NCBI RefSeq assembly: GCF_051106095.1
Contig: NC_135792.1
Span: 14,255,501 to 14,319,500, forward strand
Source of the DNA: Pogona vitticeps
Lineage: Eukaryota; Chordata; Lepidosauria; Squamata; Agamidae
Direction: 5' to 3'
DNA: 64,000 bases
In this document: positions 56,748-64,000 of the stretch, piece after piece
Layout: every line of letters starts with the position of its first letter
How positions within the stretch are numbered: the first letter of the stretch is position 1
The notes under the pieces: generated by a model
Told to the model about the DNA's origin: nothing
What the model saw: only the letters and a program-made list of their open reading frames with translations
Databases searched by the model: none
Translations under genes and position numbers: made by a program

Positions 56748-59700
56748 GTTGTTGTTTAGTCGTTAAGTCGTGTCCAACTCTTCGTGACCCCATGGACCAG
56801 AGACGCCTCCTGTCTTCCACTGTCTCCCAGAGTTTTGTCAAATTCATGTTGGTCACTTTGATGACACTGTCCAACCATCTTGTCCTCTCAAGAGTCTCCT
56901 CCAGCACCACAATTCAAAAGCATCAGTTCTTCAGCAGTCAACCTTCTTTATGGTCCAGCTCCCACTTTCATACATTGCTACTGGAAAAACCATAGCTTTG
57001 ACTATGTGGACCTTTGTTGGCAAGGTGATGTCTCTGCTTTTTAAGATGCTGTCTAAGTTTGACATCGCTTTCCTCCCAAAAAGCAAGTGTCTTTTAATTT
57101 TGTGGCTGCTGTCTCCATCTGCAGTGATCATGGAGACCAAGAAGGTATAATCTGTCACTGCCTCCATATCTTCCCCTTCTATTTGCCAGGAGGTGATGGG
57201 ACCAGTGGCCATTATCTTAGTTTTTTTGATGTTGAGCTTCAGACCGTTTTTTGCAGTCTCCTCTTTCACCGTCATTAAGAGGTTCTTTAATTCCTCCTCA
57301 CTTTCTGCCATCAGAGTAGTATCATCTGCATATCGGAGGTTGTTGATATTTCTTCCGGCAATCTTAATTCCGCCTTGGGATTCCTCCAGTCCGGCCTTTC
57401 GCATGATGTATTCTGCATATAAGTTAAATAAGCAGGGAAACAATATACAGCCTTGTCATACTCCTTTCCCAATTTTGAACCAATCAGTTGTTCCACATCC
57501 AGTTCTAACTGTTGCTTCCTGTCCCACGTATAGATTTCTCAGGAGATAGATAAGGTGGTCAGGCACTCCCATTTCTTTAAGAACTTGCCATAGTTTGCTG
57601 TGGTCAACACAGTCAAAGGCTTTTGCGTAGTCAATGAAACATAAGTAGATGTTTTTCTGGAACTCTCTGGCTTTCTCCATAATCCAGTGTATGTTAGCAA
57701 TTTGGTTTCTAGTTCTTATGCCCTTTCGAAATCCAGCATGTACTTCTGGGAGTTCTCGGTCCACATACTGCTGAAGCATACCTTGTAGGATTTTGAGCAT
57801 AATCTTGCTGACATTTGAAATGAGTGCAATTGTACGGTAGCTGAGGCATTCTTTGGCACTGCCCTTCTTTGGGATTGGGATGAAGACTTTCCAAGCCTCT
57901 GGCCACTGCTGAGTTTTCCAAACTTGCTGGCATATTGACTGTAGCACCTTTTAAGATTTTAAGTATCATCTTTTAAGATTTTAAATAGTTCAACTGGAAT
58001 GCCATCACCTCCACTGGCCTTGTTGTTAGCCATGCTTTCTAAGGCCCACAATATCTAGGTTGTCCGGGACATCCAAATCTTTCTGGTATAATTCCTCTGT
58101 GTATTCTTGCCACCTCTTCTTGATGTCTTCTCCTTCTGTTAGGTCCCGCCCATTTTTGTCCTTTATCATGTCCATCTTTGCACAAAATGTTCCTCTACTA
58201 TCTCCAATTTTCCTGAACAGATCTCTGGTTTTCCCTTTTCTGTTATTCTCCTCTATTTCTTTGCATTGTTCATTTAAGAAGGCCCTCTTGTCTCACCTTG
58301 CTATTCTTTGGAAGTCTGCATTCAATTTTCTGTAACTTTCCCTATCTCCCTTGCATTTTGTTTCCCTTCTTCTCTCTGCTATTCCTAAGGCCTCGTTGGA
58401 CAGCCACTTGCATTTCCTTTTCTTTGGGATGGTTTTTCTTGCTGCCTCCTGTACGGTGTTACAAGCCTCTATCCAAAGTTCTTCAGGCATTCTGTCCACC
58501 AAATCTAGTTCCTTAAATCTGTTCTTCACTTCCACTGTGTATTCATAAGGGATTTGCTTTAGATTATACTTGAGTAGCCAGTGGTTTTTCCTACTTGCCC
58601 ATCTAGTGGTTTCCATGTACAGTGGGGTCTTGACTTGAGAACTTAATCCGTATTGGAAGGCGGTTCTCAAGTCAAAAAGTCTGTAAGTCAAGTCTCCATT
58701 GACCTACAGTGCATTGAAAACCGATTAATCCCGTAACAGGCCGTTTTTGTTCCATTTTGGTTTTTTTCTGGTCTGTAAGTCAAATCTCAGTCTGCAAGTC
58801 AAACCTAAATTTTGCGGCCAGAGAAGTCTGTAACTCAAAAAGTCTGTAAGTCAAGCCGTCTGTAAGTCAAGGGTCCACTGTATAGAGTCGCCTCTTGTGT
58901 TGTTGGAAAAGAGTGTTTGTGATGACCAGCTTGTTCTCTTGACAAAACTCAATTAGCCTTTGCCCTGCTTCGTTTTGAACTCCAAGGCTAAACTTCCCTG
59001 TTGTTCCTTTTCTCTCTTGACTCCCTGCTTTTAGCATTCCAGTCCCCTAGAATGAGAAGAACATCCTTCTTTGGTGTCAGTTCTAGAAGGTGTTGTAAAT
59101 CTTCATAAAATTGTTCAATTTCAGCCTCTTCAGCATTGGTGGTTGGTGAATAAACTTGGATTATTGTGATGTTGAAAGGTCTGCCTTGGATTCATATTGA
59201 CATCATTCTATCATTTTTGAGATTATATCCCATTACAGCTTTTCCCACTCTTTTGTTGACTACGAGGGCTACTCCATTCCTTCTACGGGATTCTTGCCCA
59301 CAATAGTAGATATGATACTCATCTGAATTGAATTCACCCCATTCCTGTCCATTTTAGTTCACTGATGCCCAGGATGTTGATGTTTATTCTTGCCATCTCC
59401 TGTTTGACCACCTCCAGCTTCCCAAGGTTCATAGATCTTACATTCCAGGTTCCTATGCAGTATTTTTCTTTGCAGCATTGGACTTTCCTTTCACTTCCAG
59501 GAACGTCCACAGCTGAGCGTCCTTTCGACTTTGGCCCAACCACTTCATTAGCTCTGGAGCTACTTGTCCTTGTCCTTGGCTCTTCCTCAGTAGCATGCTG
59601 GACGCCTTTCGACCTGAGGGTCAGAAATCTTCCAGGGTCACATCTTGTAGCCTTTTGTTTCTGTCCATTGAGTTTTCTTAGCAAAGATACTGTAGTGGCT

Positions 59701-59865
59701 TGCCAGTTCCTTCTCCAGGTGGATCGTGTTTAGTCAGAACCCTCCACTATGACCTGTCCATCTTGGGTGGCCCTGCACACATAGCCCATAGCTTCTCTGA
59801 ATTACTCAAGCCCATTTGCCATGACAAGGCAGCAATTCATGAAGGAGAAAAAGTGAAGTAGCTGG
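56748..59865 (-). mobile_element. RTE-BovB LINE, nearly full length (~3.1 kb)
   Basis: Read from 59865 downward: 5' region, AP endonuclease (CIGTWNVRSMNLGKLEVVKQ near 59470), linker, reverse transcriptase (CFIDYAKAFDCVDHSKLWQV near 57620; NNLRYADDTTLMAESEEEL near 57330) and C-terminal KAMVFPVAMYESGSWTIKKV near 56960. Its 3' end is near 56748 (GTTGTTTAGTCGTTAAGTCG). Several stops and frameshifts, so inactive. A Tigger-like MITE lies inside. Confidence 0.95.
58620..58880. mobile_element. Tigger-like MITE inside BovB
   Basis: CAGTGGGGTCTTGACTTGAG at the left, AAGTCAAGGGTCCACTG at the right, TA-flanked. The interior repeats TCTGTAAGTCAA several times. Confidence 0.85.
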
Positions 59866-59869
59866 CACC

Positions 59870-61660
59870 AAACAGTAAGCCTTTGGCTTAGTTTTATTTC
59901 TATTAGCAAACACAAGAAGAGAAGGTCAAGATATAAGCGGTATAGGATATCAAGAAGAAAACAAGATAGATTTATTTGCTGAGGGAATGTTATTAATTAT
60001 TAAGGACCCACTAGAAACTATAGGGAGACTTAAATCCCATCTAAAGACATTTGAGGAAGCAACTGGATTAAATGTTAACTGGGACAAATCAGAATGTATA
60101 TTGTTAAATTATTAGACTAAGGAGAAAAGTTAAATTTGGGGGTAAGTTGAATAATTCAATTAAACACTTAGGTATAAATCTAACATGGAATTTCCCGGAT
60201 ATCATTAAAATGAATTTTGACTTATTGAACAAAAAATTTAGGGAGCAAATAAAAGAATTTTAAAGATTAAAACTCTCATAGTTTGGTAAAATTGTGTTAT
60301 ATAAAATGAAAATTATACCCAAGAAAATTTCCTATTTTGGATGTTACCTTTCAGAATTACTGATAAGGAGTTAAATTTATGGCATGTAATGATTAATGAG
60401 CATTGTAATGGAAATAAGAGACCAAGATTAAATAAAAATTATGGTACACATCACAAAAGGAAGGAGGATTAGGTTTACCCAATATTAAAATGTAGTATAT
60501 AGCAAACGAGTTGTGCCATATCCCAGATATTATAGTGAATAATAAAAATTGAATTGGGACAGAATGAGAACTTTCTAGTAGGGATCCAATGGGAATATTT
60601 TTATAAAGAAAAAAACTAAAGATGTAATTAAAGAAATGAATGTTCCCCTTACAATTACTATTTTTGGAAAGTTGGAAAGAATACAGTAAAATAATATGTC
60701 CAGCAATCTCCCCACTGTGTCAGGTGGTAGAGCTAAAGAATTTCCCTGATAATTTGAAGAAAATAAATAATAGTTGTTGTGGGTTTTTCGGGCTCTTTGG
60801 CCATGTTCTGAAGGTTGTTCTTCCTAACGTTTCGCCAGTCTCTGTGGCCAGCATCTTCAGAGGACAGCCCAAAAAACCCACAGCAACCATTAGATCCCGG
60901 CCGTTAAAGCCTTCGCAAATAAAATAAATAATACTTTGAGAACAGACTTATAAAAAAAAAAATGATCAAAGAGAATGTACAATAGGGAGCATATAAGAGA
61001 TATATTAGGAGGAGAGATATAGTGGCTAAATTTATTGCAGTTGGATAAATGGACCAATGAATGGAAGGGTAAGCAAGGAGAGGGAAGATAATTGACAACA
61101 TTTAAGGAAATAATAGAAAAAAGAGATACATTTGAATCCTGTGAAAATAGTAGGGGTACCGTAAGTGTAATATATAAGATGTTAGTACAGGCAGAACTTA
61201 AAACAACAGCTCTAAAAGAAGTTAGGCAAAATTATCTAGTTAAGGGCATCAAGGGGGGAAATTGGAATAGAATGTGGAATAGAAGAATAATGAAAAATAT
61301 GTTGATAAGGGTCAAGGAACACTGTTATAAAACTGCATGGAGATGGTACCTAATGCCTGTTAAAATGGATTTATTAAATGAAACTGTATCATCTTTATGC
61401 CAGGGATGTAAAAAAGAAAAGGGGACTTATTTTCATATGTGGTGGTCTTGTGAAGAGAAAAAAAGGAATGGTCACAAATTTTTAAAGAGATAAATGATAT
61501 ATTGGGTAAGGATGTACAAATGTCTTCAAACATTGCTTTGCTGGATATTGTTAGAAAGAACCAATTAAGCTGTGAAGAAAAAGAATTAATTGTTATTATG
61601 GTGACAGTGGCACGGTTGATTATAGCAAAGAACTGGACATCTGTATTTATATTTTAAAAT
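59870..61660 (+). mobile_element. L1 LINE ORF2, 3' half
   Basis: Broken frames give FAEGMLLIIKDPLETIGRLK and ATGLNVNWDKSECILLN (RT end), then CQGCKKEKGTYFHMWWSCEE near 61410, the C-terminal Cys/His segment of L1 ORF2. A Penelope-like copy is inserted at 60773-60920. Confidence 0.88.
60773..60920 (-). mobile_element. Short Penelope-like copy, 148 bp, 13-bp target duplication
   Basis: AAAATAAATAATA occurs at 60760-60772 and 60921-60933. The insert is an inverted pair: GTTGTTGTGGGTTTTTCGGG on the left, CCCAAAAAACCCACAGCAAC plus ATTAGATCCCGGCCG on the right. Confidence 0.75.
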
Positions 61661-61663
61661 ATA

Positions 61664-62039
61664 CAGTGGTGCCTCGCTTAATGATCGCTTTGCAATGTTC
61701 CCTATGGGGGAATTTCCCTTTGTGATGATCGGTTACCTCTTTTGCTTACCGATCATCGCAAAGTGATGATTTTTTAACACCTGATCAGCAGTTCCAAAAT
61801 GGCTACTGGGTAAACAAAATGGCCACCCGCTGTGTTTTCGCACAGATTCCTCACTTAAGAGGCAGCAAAAATGGTCGCCGTATGGAGGATCTTCACTTTA
61901 AGGTCAGTTTTTAGCCCATAGGAACACATTAAACAGGTTTTAATGCGTTTCTATGGGCTTTTAAATATCGCTTAGCGACGAAATCGCTTAGCAGAGATTT
62001 TTGCTGTACAGATTAATGTCGCTAAGCAAGGCACCACTG
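61664..62039. mobile_element. Tigger-like MITE between L1 segments
   Basis: CAGTGGTGCCTCGCTTAATG at the left, GCTAAGCAAGGCACCACTG at the right, TA-flanked. Confidence 0.88.
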
Positions 62040-62041
62040 TA

Positions 62042-62755
62042 AAGTGGAGAAGGAACTGAAAGAAGTAAGGGAGATTAACAGGAGAGGAAGAAAAAAAGGA
62101 AGTGTAATATGGGATAAAATGAAGATACTAGTAAGACAGCAAAGTATTAAGAAAGTGTATAATTTAAAACGACAAAAAGAAGCACATATAAAGTTGGAAG
62201 AAGAGATAAAAGAATTAGAGAAGAAATTTATCATGGATAGACAGGTCAAACCCCTAGCAGAAATAAAAGCTAGAAGGAAAGAGTTAGAGGATATTGAAAT
62301 TGAAAGAGTTGAAAGAAACTTAATATACCCGAATAGACAATATTATGAATTTATAAAGCTAAAAAATGTTGGCCAGAGCTACTCAAGTAAAAAAATGTTA
62401 AAAATATAACAGGAGTAATTAAAAATGGGAATGGGAAAAGAATGTAAAGTGAAAGAAAGAACACTTTTAGAAATTTCTTTTATAAATTATACAAAAGTGA
62501 AAAAATATCAGAGGATAAAATTAAATCTTACATAGAGAGGAATACAGGGAGTAAAATTTCAGCTATGGATAGAGAAAAGATAGAACAACTGACTTCAGAA
62601 GAAGAGATAGAAGAGATTTTAAAAAATTAAAAATAACACTCCAGGATTAGAGGGATTAGGTCCACAATACTATAAAACTTTCACGAAGTTTTAAATACGA
62701 AATTTAAGGTGTTGTTTAATAATATTTTATAATAAATAAAACATTAATTCAATAT
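62042..62755 (+). mobile_element. L1 LINE ORF2, endonuclease-RT linker segment
   Basis: Encodes GSVIWDKMKILVRQQSIKKV and RKELEDIEIERVERNLIYPN, the charged L1 linker ahead of RT, followed by RT-start text in broken frames. Confidence 0.75.
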
Positions 62756-62759
62756 ACTA

Positions 62760-63585
62760 ATATTAAAGCCTATGATCAGGGTCATTAAAGAGTTGGAGCA
62801 GTTCCTCCTTTTTGGCGAGAAATGACAACTGAGTCTCTTCTTGAACATTAAACTTTTTATTTGGTTTAACAATAACAACTTCTATAGGTTCAAACAAACA
62901 AACATCAGGTAACTGTCCATACTGTGGGGACAATAATTCTGGTTTAGAATTAAGATTCATTGTGGGGCTGGCCCAAAGCGTTCTTCCTCATAGGAGCACT
63001 CCGGATGGCACAAATTGTCCCTACAGCAGGGGTTTCTGGCCCAATTCCCCCTCCAGTCGTGGACTGTTGAAGGTAGACTCTGGACGAATAACCTTCTTTG
63101 AGGGACCTTGTCCCCATGGAAAGACCACGGCAGTCCATTCTAGTGGATCCACCAACGCGCAACTCTCTTTAGTTTTTTCTGGATTAGGTAGTAGTCCTCC
63201 TACCTTCAAATTAGGGAAACCTTCTAACAGCCCCCACATTCTATCATATTTCAATTCTTTCTCCTTTTCCTTATCTCTCTCTCCAACCTTCTTCCCCTCA
63301 GTCACTGGAACTCTGAACTCCCTCCTCCTTTCTTCCTCCCTTGTTTCCTCCTTCCAGACTGGTAGAACTAACTCCTCCCCTTTCTCTCTCTCATCTACCG
63401 GACAGATCTCGATCTTTTCCTTCTTTCCTTTTGATTCCCTCTCCTTCTCCTCTTCCAGATTTAACTCTTCACTTTCCATTATCCCTACTGACTCTGTTTC
63501 TCCTTTTGTCTCAGTCGTCTTGGTTTGAGGGGACAGCTCACTCTGTTGTCTCTCTTTTTCCTCTACAACTCCTTCACAAAGCCTA
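62760..63585 (-). other. Unclassified coding-like fragment on the - strand, inside L1
   Basis: The - strand holds an acidic/basic low-complexity stretch (EEEKERESKGKKEKIEICPV), then WGLLEGFPNLKVGGLLPNPE, DPLEWTAVVFPWGQGPSKKV and LFEPIEVVIVKPNKKF. It separates the L1 linker from L1 RT. It looks like a broken piece of a retroelement structural protein, but I cannot name the family. Confidence 0.45.
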
Positions 63586-63589
63586 ATAA

Positions 63590-64000
63590 AGATTCTTCAG
63601 ATTTAGTTTATAGACCCATTTCTTTAATAAATAAAGATGCTAAGATCTTTACTTCAATATTTCGAAGAAAAAGGATTAAATTTATATCTATATTTAAAAA
63701 GATCATTGTGGATTTATAAGAGACAAATGGCTGATCTAACTAGAAGAGCAATGAATGTAGTATATACAATAACCAACTATAAAAGAGAAGTGGGGATAAT
63801 AACATTCGATTTTTTTAAGGATTTGGTTGTGTTGAATGGCCAAAATTAAGACTATCCGTTGAAAAATGGGGTTTGGTGAATGATTTAACACCATGACAAT
63901 TATGCTTAGAGAACTATGTATTGATTCCAATGAATGATGGCATGGCAGAATAAATTTCTCTAGGCTGGGGTACTAGACAAGGTTACCCCTTTTCTCCAAT
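63590..64000 (+). mobile_element. L1 LINE ORF2, reverse transcriptase start (runs off window)
   Basis: KDSSDLVYRPISLINKDAKI is the canonical L1 RT1 motif; at 63963-64000 GTRQGYPFSP matches the L1 RT GxRQGxPxSP motif. It is frame-broken and continues past 64000. Confidence 0.9.

Noticed and set aside
52875-64000. Search for SLC7A10 exon 1
   Set aside because: No - strand frame resembling the SLC7A10 N-terminus next to a phase-1 donor; it probably lies beyond 64000.

Overview
This is a vertebrate nuclear window, most likely from a squamate reptile (lizard or snake). Its two host genes have vertebrate exon structures. The repeat load is typical of squamates: RTE-BovB, CR1, L1 and L2 LINEs, tRNA-derived SINEs, many TA-flanked palindromic Tigger-like MITEs, hAT-like MITEs, short Penelope-like copies and a young Ty3/gypsy-type LTR element. 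The squamate assignment is an inference from repeat content and protein similarity recalled from memory.

Two host genes lie tail to tail. LRP3 (low-density lipoprotein receptor-related protein 3) is on the + strand, with six coding exons at 4710-16561. The exon with the start codon is not seen and is probably left of the window. SLC7A10 (Asc-1, small neutral amino acid transporter) is on the - strand, with ten coding exons from 52874 down to 25225. Its first coding exon is not seen and is probably right of the window. Mammals have the same convergent LRP3/SLC7A10 pair, which supports both calls. All internal junctions keep phase, and I see no disabling change in either gene.

Layout. 1-4709: LRP3 upstream intron with hAT MITE, CR1, Penelope-like and BovB pieces. 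4710-16561: LRP3 exons and introns, including a 40-bp intronic copy of transmembrane-exon sequence. 16562-25224: 3' UTRs and intergenic DNA, mostly a 3-kb CR1 with a Tigger-like MITE inside. 25225-40711: SLC7A10 exons 11 to 3, with three Tigger-like MITEs, microsatellites, SINEs and CR1. 40712-52669: the ~12-kb SLC7A10 intron 2, holding an L2 split by a 1.15-kb Tigger-like element and a 5.8-kb LTR retrotransposon (44284-50113) with TGGCT target duplications and near-identical LTRs. 52670-52874: SLC7A10 exon 2. 52875-64000: SLC7A10 intron 1, with CR1, a nearly full-length BovB and L1 segments in unusual order.

The two genes have no known joint pathway. LRP3 is a CUB/LDLa membrane receptor. SLC7A10 is the light chain of a heteromeric amino acid transporter that pairs with SLC3A2 (4F2hc). 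The most unusual structures are the LTR element (duplicated gag-like block, integrase placed before RNase H) and the intronic duplicate of LRP3 coding sequence.
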